From the NCBI GenBank assembly GCA_937973685.1, contig CALJKJ010000004.1, forward strand, positions 37,481 to 101,480: a stretch of 64,000 nucleotides of DNA, read 5' to 3'. Shown here piece by piece: positions 34,155 through 42,641 of the stretch. Source of the stretch: an uncultured Flavobacteriales bacterium. Its GTDB lineage: Bacteria > Bacteroidota > Bacteroidia > Flavobacteriales_D > Crocinitomicaceae. The notes below the pieces were generated by a model that saw only the letters and a program-made list of their open reading frames with translations, searched no databases and was not told the DNA's origin. Each line of letters begins with the position of its first letter. Positions within the stretch are counted from its first letter, which is position 1. Position numbers and translations under genes: made by a program.

Positions 34155-36632
34155 TTAAAAATTCCACTTCATGTTGCGGTCGTCCAAAACTGCAAAGGAT
34201 ATTTTATAGGTCAATTGCGAGTTAACTTTATTACCATCTGAAGCAACGCCATATATTCCAACACGCAAGCGTCTTTTTGAAAATTTAAAGTTCCGTTCCA
34301 ATCCGCCAAAAACTTCGTAATATCTGTAATTGTATTCTGCTACATACAAGGCACTTGTTCCAAACACCAAACCTATTCCTGTTTTTTTCATGAACGGAAT
34401 TTTATTGATAATTGCACCGTTATCGTGGTGAACAAAGTGTGCTTCAAGGTAATATTCCTTGGAAGGAAGTGAACTATCTTGATTTTGATAAGAATACAAT
34501 GGATTACTGAACCAGAAAGGGGTACTTCGTCGTTGGTATTTGAAATCGGCATCTTTTAAGTTTTTCGAACTCAAAAATTTACCGGCTCTAATGTGATAAT
34601 TGGACGATCCAATTGTTCCAATTTGAAAGCTTTGAAATAGTCCAATTATTCCGTATTCGTGATCGACATCACTTCCAAATAATTTAGGGATTCCACGTTG
34701 ATAAAAAGCGTAAAATGTTGGCCATTTCGAACCAAGGATAACTTTTCTATTTGGCTCACGCATGTATTTCTGACCAGGAACGTAACTAACCGTTATTTCT
34801 CCTAATAATGCTTGATAACCTTGAAATTCCTTGAATTGATCGTTTGGAATGACACTATCAAAAATACCCACTTGATTGTATTTTGACAAAGAACGACGTT
34901 CGTTAAATTCCACTTCCACATCGACATAAAAACCATTGAAGTATTCGTAATTGTGCATCAATCGCAATTTGGTTGCTTCGATAAAATTACTGCGTTTGTA
35001 GACTTGCGTGATGGCATCGAATGGAACAATTGCATCGAATTCATTGGAGAAAACGAGTCCAACTTTTCCTTGGTGGAAGGGATCGTATAAATACCGAAAC
35101 CACGTTGATCCTTTCAAATCGTTGTTGAGTACACCAATAGAAAGTTCGGAGTAACTATCAATTGTGCGTTGATCTTTCCATTTTTTGAAGTAACTAAATC
35201 CAGGAGAAACACGCGGACCAGCAGGGTAAAGAGGGCGCGCCATAGCAGCAACTGAATTAAAACTCCATTGTGTTTTTTGTGCACGATTTCGGTGTTCAAT
35301 TCCAAACCATGCAACCTTTAGAAAGGTGACTTTATTGAAGACGCTGTCAACCGAATCGAGGTATTCTTTGCGGTTGACCAAATCATTGATCGAATCACGC
35401 ACAATTACAAAACGTTGCTCTTCCGGTGTTAAAGCAATTTTACGGTTATTATTCCAAAAGTTAGAATCCCTATCATAGGCTTCTTGAGTTGTAACTGCTA
35501 CTTCATTGTTGAAGTGCTTTACACCAAAATTAGGTTGAAAATTGTAATTTGAAAATTGTGCAACGGTGCTAAAGTTAGATAATTCATCTTTGTACTTCAC
35601 TCCGTATTGAAACGATTGTTCCCGCAAAATGCAGAGCGAATCACCTTGATTATCATACGTTTGAGTGATAGTAAAGTGATCGTATTTGAGTAAGTTACTT
35701 TTATCCAAGGTCAGTTCCAGTTTTTGAACTAGAAAAATAGAATCAATGACATAAATATAACCCGATAACGATGAGGTTGAACTCATGCGGGGAATGATTT
35801 TTATTTTATTGATTTTCCGCCCATTTTCCATGTATTGCGCAACCAAACGGTATTTGTACGATAAAATGCCTGGACCGGAAATCGGACTACTAATGGGCGC
35901 TTTATTTAAGTCGGACAGTTGAATGTTGTTTTCAAAAAAGTTAAAGTTGGACTTGACGGTTGTTGTGTAATACAAATTTTTGTCACTTCCCCTTACTTCG
36001 TATGCAGTTCGGTACTCTTTGACGTTGGTTGGTGGTGAGAAATCACGTTTTAATTGTACTTCACACAAGTTGATGTTGTTGGCAAATGCTTGAATTTGTT
36101 GTTTTTCCAATTCAAAAGGATCGTTTGTCACAGGTTGTTTGTCGTTCTTTTTTTGTTTTTTTTCTTTTCGGTCAATAAATTCGGTTGCTTTGATGGAAAC
36201 ATCAGTCGAGTGTGCATAATTCCATTGATTCATTTTATCGCGGCGTTTGACCACTTCGAGCATGATTTCACGTCCGGGATTGGTATTTTTTGAAGTGATT
36301 TCTACTTCTGCAATTTCTTGAATGTTTTTCGGGAAAAGTTGTATGTCTCTCAAGACATTAGTTTGTTGAATAGTGATGTATGCTTCACGTTCGGAGTAAC
36401 CTGGGGCATTGAACACCAAGAAATACTCACCTTCAAATAATTGCAAGGTGTACACACCATTCTCGTTTGCTGTAGTACGTAATTCGCTTGAGTTTTTTAC
36501 ATAAACCTGCGCAAATGGGATTGGTTGATTTGCTTCATCGGTAATTGTTCCGCTCAATTTTTTTTGCCCAAAAGCAGTTTGTAATCCAACTAGGAAGACA
36601 GTCAAACAGGTTAAAAGCGTTTTTATTTTCAT
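34155..36632 (-). CDS. DUF5686 outer-membrane protein with carboxypeptidase-regulatory-like domain
   Basis: 825-residue secreted protein. The signal peptide (LLTCLTVFLVGLQTAFGQ) is followed by a CarboxypepD_reg-like beta-sandwich (KKLSGTITDEANQPIPFAQVYV), as in TonB-dependent proteins, and then by the DUF5686 region, rich in beta-strands with alternating hydrophobic residues that suggest an outer-membrane barrel. The C-terminus (SFAVLDDRNMKWNF) ends in Phe, typical for barrel insertion. There is no TonB box or plug domain, so it is not a SusC-type transporter. Function unknown. It is the last gene of the coaX-lptC cluster, 52 bases after the small membrane protein. Confidence 0.85.
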   Translation of the reverse strand: MKIKTLLTCLTVFLVGLQTAFGQKKLSGTITDEANQPIPFAQVYVKNSSELRTTANENGVYTLQLFEGEYFLVFNAPGYSEREAYITIQQTNVLRDIQLFPKNIQEIAEVEITSKNTNPGREIMLEVVKRRDKMNQWNYAHSTDVSIKATEFIDRKEKKQKKNDKQPVTNDPFELEKQQIQAFANNINLCEVQLKRDFSPPTNVKEYRTAYEVRGSDKNLYYTTTVKSNFNFFENNIQLSDLNKAPISSPISGPGILSYKYRLVAQYMENGRKINKIKIIPRMSSTSSLSGYIYVIDSIFLVQKLELTLDKSNLLKYDHFTITQTYDNQGDSLCILREQSFQYGVKYKDELSNFSTVAQFSNYNFQPNFGVKHFNNEVAVTTQEAYDRDSNFWNNNRKIALTPEEQRFVIVRDSINDLVNRKEYLDSVDSVFNKVTFLKVAWFGIEHRNRAQKTQWSFNSVAAMARPLYPAGPRVSPGFSYFKKWKDQRTIDSYSELSIGVLNNDLKGSTWFRYLYDPFHQGKVGLVFSNEFDAIVPFDAITQVYKRSNFIEATKLRLMHNYEYFNGFYVDVEVEFNERRSLSKYNQVGIFDSVIPNDQFKEFQGYQALLGEITVSYVPGQKYMREPNRKVILGSKWPTFYAFYQRGIPKLFGSDVDHEYGIIGLFQSFQIGTIGSSNYHIRAGKFLSSKNLKDADFKYQRRSTPFWFSNPLYSYQNQDSSLPSKEYYLEAHFVHHDNGAIINKIPFMKKTGIGLVFGTSALYVAEYNYRYYEVFGGLERNFKFSKRRLRVGIYGVASDGNKVNSQLTYKISFAVLDDRNMKWNF

Positions 36633-36684
36633 ACCTACTTGATGAGACGTCTTTTTTGCTTTTTAGTTACACGAATGCACCAAA

Positions 36685-36921
36685 TTATTTTTTAGCTTGT
36701 TGGTTTTCTTGCGCTTTGTCGGCTAAGAATTGTTGGTGTTTTTCCATACGGATGCGCATCGTTCTGCGCATGAGGTATGTTCCCAAACACATTCCTCCGA
36801 AAATGTAGTAGAAATACCAGTTAGAAAAACCTTCTTTTACTCCCATGATTGTAACAAAAAGTGTTGCGATAACACCGGTTACCAACCAGAACAATTCCAT
36901 TATCTTGTTGTATGTTTTCAT
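36685..36921 (-). CDS. Small membrane protein of unknown function
   Basis: 78 residues with two predicted helices (LFWLVTGVIATLFVTIMGV about 10-28 and WYFYYIFGGMCLGTYLM about 34-50) and a basic, Gln-rich cytoplasmic tail (RRTMRIRMEKHQQFLADKA). It follows lptC by 12 bases and is surely co-transcribed. Small proteins of this form are found at this place in other flavobacterial genomes, but I know no function. Confidence 0.75.
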   Translation of the reverse strand: MKTYNKIMELFWLVTGVIATLFVTIMGVKEGFSNWYFYYIFGGMCLGTYLMRRTMRIRMEKHQQFLADKAQENQQAKK

Positions 36922-36933
36922 CGTAATAATTGT

Positions 36934-37479
36934 TTAATCGAGATCAAATTTCCCTTTTGGTTTTATGAATTTATACGAAGAAAAATCTTGTTTTGCTCTG
37001 ATTCCATCTCCGTATAACATTACTTTTGGTGTTTTAATAATGACTAATTTATTGGTGAAAATTACGCTATCTTTTCGTGTCCAAAATAGTTCTTCCGTTT
37101 GAAGTTCTTGTTTTTTAACGGTGTTAAACATGCGAACTGAATCTTTCACAAACATGGAGCCATTTAATTCGTCTATTTCTCCGTATTTTGCAGTTAAAGT
37201 AGAGAGTAAAGCGCCTTTTTTGGTGTAAAACTCTAATTTTATTCCTTCCCGAAATTTGATTATTTTGTTTGGTTTAGCAAACGATTCAGCTAATGGAGCA
37301 ATTAATCTAATTTTTGCTTGACCCGAATCGGTGTAGGTCAACACCAAATCAGCTGTTTTTTCATCTGGATCCGTTGATTTGAAAGTGATTTTCTTGATTT
37401 TCTGGATATCGTTCACACAGGACTGTATGCCCAATGCAATTAGAAAAAAGAAAAAAACACGTTGCAACGAAAAGTTCAT
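36934..37479 (-). CDS. lptC: LptC-like LPS-transport lipoprotein
   Basis: Periplasmic component of the Lpt bridge that carries lipopolysaccharide from the inner membrane, 181 residues. The N-terminal hydrophobic segment ends in GIQSC (Cys21), which suggests a lipoprotein in Bacteroidota instead of the membrane-anchored proteobacterial form. The rest is the OstA/LptC beta-jellyroll (ADLVLTYTDSGQAKIRL, LLSTLTAKYGEIDE, LQTEELFWTRKDSVIFTN, VMLYGDGIRAKQDFSSY), with the repeating strands typical of the fold. It is between an outer-membrane protein gene (2 bases) and a small membrane protein gene (12 bases). Confidence 0.85.
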   Translation of the reverse strand: MNFSLQRVFFFFLIALGIQSCVNDIQKIKKITFKSTDPDEKTADLVLTYTDSGQAKIRLIAPLAESFAKPNKIIKFREGIKLEFYTKKGALLSTLTAKYGEIDELNGSMFVKDSVRMFNTVKKQELQTEELFWTRKDSVIFTNKLVIIKTPKVMLYGDGIRAKQDFSSYKFIKPKGKFDLD

Positions 37480-37481
37480 GG

Positions 37482-38840
37482 TTAATCCAGTTTGTATTTT
37501 TTAAACCAACGTTCATACGAAGAAGGAGCAAGTACAATACCAATGTTGATGCTATAAAAACGTTCTGAAATATCTGATGCAGTTCCTGTACCACGTTTTC
37601 CAAGCAACATACTTAGGTTAACAGATGAATTTGTTTTGTTGCTTGACAACGGAATTCCAAAACCAAACGAAACAGCATTTTCGATTACTTGACGGTTGTT
37701 GAACGTGTAAGGCAAAGCAGCATTGTAACCACCAATGCGGTACCTGATTTGTGAAGCAAAACCTTTGAAACCAGTCATGCTAACAGCATTTTGAATGACA
37801 GGAATGTATTCAAAACCAACACTCAACGTAGTGGAATTAGTGAAATTTGGCGCGGTAACTTCTGTAAAAGTTGTGCTGTAGTTTTTCCAATTTGTAGCAT
37901 TGTAATCTAGGAAAAAAGCCAATTGAAACGGATTTTTCAATTGCAATTTTTCATGATTGGGTCGAAAAGTATAATTGACACCAACAGAATAGGATTGTGG
38001 GTAAGTAACTGTTCCACTTCTATCTTGAACCAACGGTACTAAGGTGTCAAATGTTGTTTGACTTCCTGCGTTGCTACCATAAAAAAGACCATAATCTAAA
38101 TTAGCGGCATACGTTTGTTCTGGAGTAAATGTTCCTGCTAAGGTGATTTGTTTGTTTCCTTTTTTGTCCAATTTCAAACGATAAGCACCTCCAAAATTGT
38201 AGGTCAAGCTGTGCATGCGAAATGTGGTAATATCAACCGCTCCAGCAGGCGCATTGCTTTTTAAAACTGCACGACGTTCGTTGGAAACCCCACCAAACAA
38301 ATAGCCCAAGTTTGCACCAATTGCAAAATCTTGTCGTTTTGTAGCGATTAATTTATACGATAAACCAGTAAAAACTTTACTTACCGATCCTGAACCAATG
38401 TATGAATAATAAACAGAATCAGTTGAAAGTGATGCGTTTGTTCCTAATGAGTAACCTTTTCGTGCAAACGGTTGTAAACCACCCGCAATTCCCAAACGTT
38501 TGTTAAGCGGAATAACCAATGTAATTTGTGAAAGTCCAACAATAGTTCCGCGTGCAGTTGAATTATTGAGTGAGTAATGAGAAATTTTACTCGACAAACC
38601 CATTGCAAACAACGGTTGTCCTTTTGACAAAAAAGCATAGCTTGCAGGATTGTATGTATTCACAACGATTGAATCGATCACAGCTGATTTAGCGTTACCA
38701 AGTGCCGAAAACTGGCCATCATTTAAAGGTCCATCTTCTCCAATTCCTTGTGAACTAAAAGGCGAACTTGAATAATTTTGGGCAGTTGCAATTCCAGCAA
38801 TTAATAAACTGAAACCAATAAAAACATTACGAATAATCAT
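37482..38840 (-). CDS. Outer-membrane beta-barrel protein (FadL-like)
   Basis: 452-residue protein with signal peptide (GFSLLIAGIATAQ). The start of the mature part (SSPFSSQGIGEDGPLNDGQFSALGNAKSA, seen as PFSSQGIGE and ALGNAKSA) and the NPASYAFL segment resemble the N-terminal hatch of FadL/OmpP1-type barrels, and the rest alternates hydrophobic and polar residues as in a barrel. It shares 14 bases with coaX and is 2 bases from lptC, a fixed neighbourhood in flavobacteria. Its cargo is unknown. Confidence 0.8.
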   Translation of the reverse strand: MIIRNVFIGFSLLIAGIATAQNYSSSPFSSQGIGEDGPLNDGQFSALGNAKSAVIDSIVVNTYNPASYAFLSKGQPLFAMGLSSKISHYSLNNSTARGTIVGLSQITLVIPLNKRLGIAGGLQPFARKGYSLGTNASLSTDSVYYSYIGSGSVSKVFTGLSYKLIATKRQDFAIGANLGYLFGGVSNERRAVLKSNAPAGAVDITTFRMHSLTYNFGGAYRLKLDKKGNKQITLAGTFTPEQTYAANLDYGLFYGSNAGSQTTFDTLVPLVQDRSGTVTYPQSYSVGVNYTFRPNHEKLQLKNPFQLAFFLDYNATNWKNYSTTFTEVTAPNFTNSTTLSVGFEYIPVIQNAVSMTGFKGFASQIRYRIGGYNAALPYTFNNRQVIENAVSFGFGIPLSSNKTNSSVNLSMLLGKRGTGTASDISERFYSINIGIVLAPSSYERWFKKYKLD

Positions 38841-39558
38841 GAATGAGTGCTGTTAATAACCCTTTGAGGGTCAAATTTTCATCTACAAAGATGCCATTTT
38901 TAACTTCTAAATCAAAATACTGATGGTCACCACCTGTGAGAAAAATTGTTAATTCCGGATAAATGCGTTGGTATTCTTCAATAAACCCCAATATTTCACG
39001 ATTCAAACCATTGATAACACCACTGCGCATGGCTTCTAAGGTGTTTTTTCCGATGATTGGTGCATTTTTTCTATCTGAAATGAACGGCAATTTACCGGTA
39101 AATTCGTGCATAGAGCGGTAACGCAAACCAATTCCTGGGCTGATTGCTCCACCTTGGTAATTTTTTTGGGCGTCGATAAAATCGTATTTGACACAGGTAC
39201 CAATGTCTACAACCAACGCATTTCCTTTTGTTATCATTGCTGCAGCTAAGGCATTCGCGATACGATCAACGCCCAATGTATAAGGCGTTTCGTAACAAAT
39301 CTGAATGGGCAAGGGCATGTCGTTTCGGAACAAAATCGAATTTTTGACCAAACGTTGTAACCATTTGGTGTTTTTATCGGATCGCACGGACGCAATTATT
39401 GTTGGTATGTGTGCAAAAGGGAACAAGAAGTTTTTCAAGGTATCCAACTCATCGTTTCCAAAGTGTTGAACCTCCTTTAAATCAGCATTTTCGAATAACC
39501 CAACTTTGATTCGGGTATTCCCAGCGTCGATTACGAGTGCTTGTTCCAATTTTTTCAT
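38827..39558 (-). CDS. coaX: Type III pantothenate kinase
   Basis: Phosphorylates pantothenate, the first step of coenzyme A synthesis; 243 residues from ATG 39558. The ASKHA-fold motifs are clear: LVIDAGNTRIKVGLF (phosphate-1), TLGVDRIANALAA, LVVDIGTCVKYDF (phosphate-2 with the catalytic Asp) and YQGGAISPGIGLRYRSM, then LTGGDHQYF near the C-terminus. A TTG nine bases upstream could be read as a start but lies in the promoter box (39565-39572), which sits 6 bases before the ATG. It is the first gene of the coaX-OMP-lptC-DUF5686 operon. Confidence 0.94.
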   Translation of the reverse strand: MKKLEQALVIDAGNTRIKVGLFENADLKEVQHFGNDELDTLKNFLFPFAHIPTIIASVRSDKNTKWLQRLVKNSILFRNDMPLPIQICYETPYTLGVDRIANALAAAMITKGNALVVDIGTCVKYDFIDAQKNYQGGAISPGIGLRYRSMHEFTGKLPFISDRKNAPIIGKNTLEAMRSGVINGLNREILGFIEEYQRIYPELTIFLTGGDHQYFDLEVKNGIFVDENLTLKGLLTALIHDYS

Positions 39559-39564
39559 TCCTTG

Positions 39565-39572
39565 CAAAGATA
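39565..39572 (-). promoter_or_regulatory. Promoter -7 box TATCTTTG before coaX
   Basis: CAAAGATA on the plus strand; a perfect -7 box 6 bases before the coaX ATG, implying a leaderless or nearly leaderless mRNA. Confidence 0.65.
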
Positions 39573-39625
39573 GCTTGAATTTAAAAAAAAGTTCGATTTT
39601 TTTTAGGAAGAATGAATTCTATTAC

Positions 39626-39633
39626 TATCTTTG
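39626..39633 (+). promoter_or_regulatory. Promoter -7 box TATCTTTG for tRNA-Phe
   Basis: A perfect box 17 bases before the tRNA, divergent from the coaX promoter. No clear -33 TTG was seen. Confidence 0.65.
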
Positions 39634-39650
39634 CCCCCACAATTGAGGAT

Positions 39651-39723
39651 GGTGATGTAGCTCAGTCGGTAGAGCAAAGGACTGAAAATCCTTGTGTCGG
39701 GGGTTCGATTCCCTCCATCACCA
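39651..39723 (+). tRNA. tRNA-Phe (anticodon GAA)
   Basis: A complete cloverleaf. Acceptor GGTGATG pairs with CATCACC (7 bp), D stem GCTC/GAGC, anticodon stem AAGGA/TCCTT with loop CTGAAAA and anticodon GAA at 39684-39686, T arm GGGGG-TTCGATT-CCCTC (with G-U tolerance at the end), discriminator A. CCA is not encoded. It marks the left border of an accessory region. Confidence 0.97.
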
Positions 39724-39725
39724 CG

Positions 39726-39754
39726 AAAAGGGAAGCGTAAGTTTCCCTTTTTTT
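39726..39754 (+). terminator. Terminator after tRNA-Phe
   Basis: AAAAGGGAA, loop GCGTAAG, TTTCCCTTTT, followed by further T residues. Confidence 0.85.
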
Positions 39755-39881
39755 GTTTTAAACATTTCCCCTTGTTTTCACAATTCAACCAAATTATCAA
39801 CGAATACCAATTTTCTGCTTGATGTGGCTGCTTAGTTCACTCAAAAATGCTTAGTTTTAGTCTACAATAAAAAAATCAACA

Positions 39882-42635
39882 ATGGCATTATCCTGGAACG
39901 AAATCAAAGACAGAGCACTCGCATTTTCTAAAGAATGGGAAGGTACGCACAGCGAAGAAGCTGATGCTAAACCCTTTCTGGTCGAATTTTTTAATGTTTT
40001 TGGCTTGAATCAACGCAAAGTTGCTGCTTTTGAACACAAGGTGAAAAAACTCGGAAACAATGACGGATACATTGATATGTTGTGGAAGGGTTGGTTGTTG
40101 GTTGAAATGAAAAGCAAAGGAAAAGACCTAACCAAAGCATACGGACAAGCCAAAGGATATATTCATGGATTACAAAAATTGGACATTCCAAAATACGTTT
40201 TGGTATGCGATTTTGAAACATTTCGTTTGTATGATTTGGAAGAAACTGGTGAAGAGGAATACGTTGAATTTAAGTTAAACGATTTTGTCAATCACGTGGA
40301 ACTATTTGGTTTCATAGCAGGCTATCAGAAAAAAGTCTATCGCGAAGAAGATCCTGTAAACGTGAAAGCAGCTGAGTTGATGGGAAAATTGCACGACCGT
40401 TTGAAAGAAATTGGTTACGAAGGTCACCCGTTGGAGGTATATTTGGTTCGCTTACTTTTTTGTTTGTTTGCCGAAGACACCAATATTTTTGATAAACAAC
40501 AATTCGAAGATTTTATTGAGGAGCGCACTAGTGAAGATGGCAGCGACTTAGCAGCTAAAATTCAAGAGATTTTTCAAGTGTTGAATACTCCTTTGGATAA
40601 GCGCTTTAAAAACTTAGATGAACAATTGAATGCGTTCCCTTATGTGGGCGGAAAGTTGTTCCAAGAAATATTGCCAGTTGCCCATTTTGATTCCAAGATG
40701 CGTCAAACCTTGTTGGAATGTTGTTACTTAGACTGGAGTAAGATCTCGCCTGCTATTTTTGGTTCCATGTTTCAAAGTGTCATGGACCCGAAAGAACGCA
40801 GAAACTTAGGCGCACATTACACCAGCGAAAAGAATATTTTAAAACTCATCAAACCATTATTCTTAGATGAATTGTGGGCAGAGTTTGAAAGCATCAAACC
40901 CAACAAAGCAAAACTCAACGCCTTTCACGAGCGCTTGAGTAAACTCAAATTTTTGGATCCTGCGTGTGGCTGTGGAAACTTCTTGGTGATTACCTACCGC
41001 GAATTGCGCTTGTTGGAATTAGCCGTGTTGGAGCGTTTGTATGGAAAGGACCGTGTGTTGGTTGAATTAGCGGATGTTGCGCTATTGGATGTTGATATGA
41101 TGGCAGGAATTGAATACGAAGAGTTCCCTGCACGTATTGCCGAAGTTGCCATGTGGTTGATGGATCATCAGATGAACCTGAAAATGAGTATGAAGTTTGG
41201 ACCGTATTTTGCTCGATTGCCGTTAAATAAAGCTGCTAACATTGCTAATGCCAATGCTCTTAGAATTGATTGGGAAGATGTTGTTTCAAATAATGAATTG
41301 TCGTATATTATTGGAAATCCACCATTCATTGGAAAAAAAGAGCAAAATAGTAGCCAGAAAAGTGATGTGGAAATTATTTTTAAAGGAATTAAAGGTTCTG
41401 GTGTCATGGATTATGTAGCTTGTTGGTATGTTAAAGCGGCTCAATTAATTCAAAATACCAAAACCAAAGTTGCTTTCGTTTCAACAAATTCAATTTCACA
41501 AGGTGAGCAAGTAAACATTTTGTGGAGTTTATTATTCAATCATTATAAAATCAAAATACATTTTGCACATCAAACGTTTTCATGGAGCAATGAAGCCAAA
41601 GGAAATGCTGCAGTACATTGTGTCATTGTTGGTTTTGCAAATTTTGACACAAATAACAAAAGAGTATTTGAGTATGAAAATATCAAAGCTGAGCCACACG
41701 AATTAAAAGTAAAAAACATCAATCCTTTTTTGGTTGAAGGAAAAGACATTACAGTTGAAAACAGAAAATCCCCAATTTGTAATGTGCCTGAAATGAACTA
41801 TGGAAGTATGCCTATCGACGAAGGACATTTAATATTAAGTGACGAAGAAAGAAATTTAGCAATTCTTGAAGAACCATTTATAGATATTGTAATAAAACCT
41901 TACACTGGAGGAGATGAGTTTATTAACAATAAAAAAAGATGGTGCTTGTGGCTTCAAGATATTGAACCATCATTAATAAAAAAATCTAAGTTTATTTTGC
42001 AACGAATAGAAAAAACCAAACAATTTAGATTAAGTAGTAATAGAGCTGCTACAAATAAACTTGCAGATAATCCTATGCTTTTTGGAGAAATCAGACAACC
42101 AAAAACGAATTATATTATTGTTCCTAAAGTTTCTTCTGAAAATAGAAAATACATACCTATTGGTATTTTACAACCTTCAATTATTACAAGTGGAAGTGCT
42201 TTAATTATTCCAAATGCAAATTTTTATAATTTTGGAATTATTACTTCAAAAATGCACATGAGTTGGATGAAATTTACTTGTGGTAGAATGAAAAGCGATT
42301 TTCAATATTCAGCAAGTATAGTCTACAACAACTATCCATGGCCAGAAAACCCATCAGAAAAACAAATAAAAACCATTGAAGAAAAAGCACAACAGGTTTT
42401 AGATGTTAGAGCTTCTTTTCCTTCAAGTTCATTAGCCGATTTATACAATCCCTTAACCATGCCGCCCGCTTTAGTAAAAGCGCACAACGAACTAGATAAA
42501 GCAGTTGATTTGGCGTATCGTACGCAACCGTTTACATCAGATGCAAACCGCATGGAGTTTTTGTTTGAGTTGTATGAGAAATATACGGGAGGGTTGTTTG
42601 CGGAGGAGAAGAAGGGGAAATCAAAGAAAAAATAG
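39882..42635 (+). CDS. MmeI-like type IIL restriction-modification enzyme
   Basis: 917-residue single-chain enzyme combining nuclease and adenine methyltransferase. The N-terminal domain has a PD-(D/E)xK-type motif, Asp65 in GYIDMLW and Glu75/Lys77 in LVEMKSKG, spaced as in MmeI, so the nuclease looks intact. A helical spacer (about 155-300) leads to GAHYTSEKNI and the gamma-class methyltransferase with motif I DPACGCGNF (near 360) and motif IV NPPFIG (near 477). The target-recognition region and a helical C-terminal part (WPENPS to the end) follow. In this family one recognition domain sets both cutting and methylation. No separate methylase or specificity gene is needed. Confidence 0.88.
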   Translation: MALSWNEIKDRALAFSKEWEGTHSEEADAKPFLVEFFNVFGLNQRKVAAFEHKVKKLGNNDGYIDMLWKGWLLVEMKSKGKDLTKAYGQAKGYIHGLQKLDIPKYVLVCDFETFRLYDLEETGEEEYVEFKLNDFVNHVELFGFIAGYQKKVYREEDPVNVKAAELMGKLHDRLKEIGYEGHPLEVYLVRLLFCLFAEDTNIFDKQQFEDFIEERTSEDGSDLAAKIQEIFQVLNTPLDKRFKNLDEQLNAFPYVGGKLFQEILPVAHFDSKMRQTLLECCYLDWSKISPAIFGSMFQSVMDPKERRNLGAHYTSEKNILKLIKPLFLDELWAEFESIKPNKAKLNAFHERLSKLKFLDPACGCGNFLVITYRELRLLELAVLERLYGKDRVLVELADVALLDVDMMAGIEYEEFPARIAEVAMWLMDHQMNLKMSMKFGPYFARLPLNKAANIANANALRIDWEDVVSNNELSYIIGNPPFIGKKEQNSSQKSDVEIIFKGIKGSGVMDYVACWYVKAAQLIQNTKTKVAFVSTNSISQGEQVNILWSLLFNHYKIKIHFAHQTFSWSNEAKGNAAVHCVIVGFANFDTNNKRVFEYENIKAEPHELKVKNINPFLVEGKDITVENRKSPICNVPEMNYGSMPIDEGHLILSDEERNLAILEEPFIDIVIKPYTGGDEFINNKKRWCLWLQDIEPSLIKKSKFILQRIEKTKQFRLSSNRAATNKLADNPMLFGEIRQPKTNYIIVPKVSSENRKYIPIGILQPSIITSGSALIIPNANFYNFGIITSKMHMSWMKFTCGRMKSDFQYSASIVYNNYPWPENPSEKQIKTIEEKAQQVLDVRASFPSSSLADLYNPLTMPPALVKAHNELDKAVDLAYRTQPFTSDANRMEFLFELYEKYTGGLFAEEKKGKSKKK

Positions 42636-42641
42636 AAAATT

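Noticed and set aside
39603..39800. 65-codon minus-strand frame over the tRNA-Phe
   Set aside because: It is the antisense of the tRNA and its terminator, a frequent false gene.
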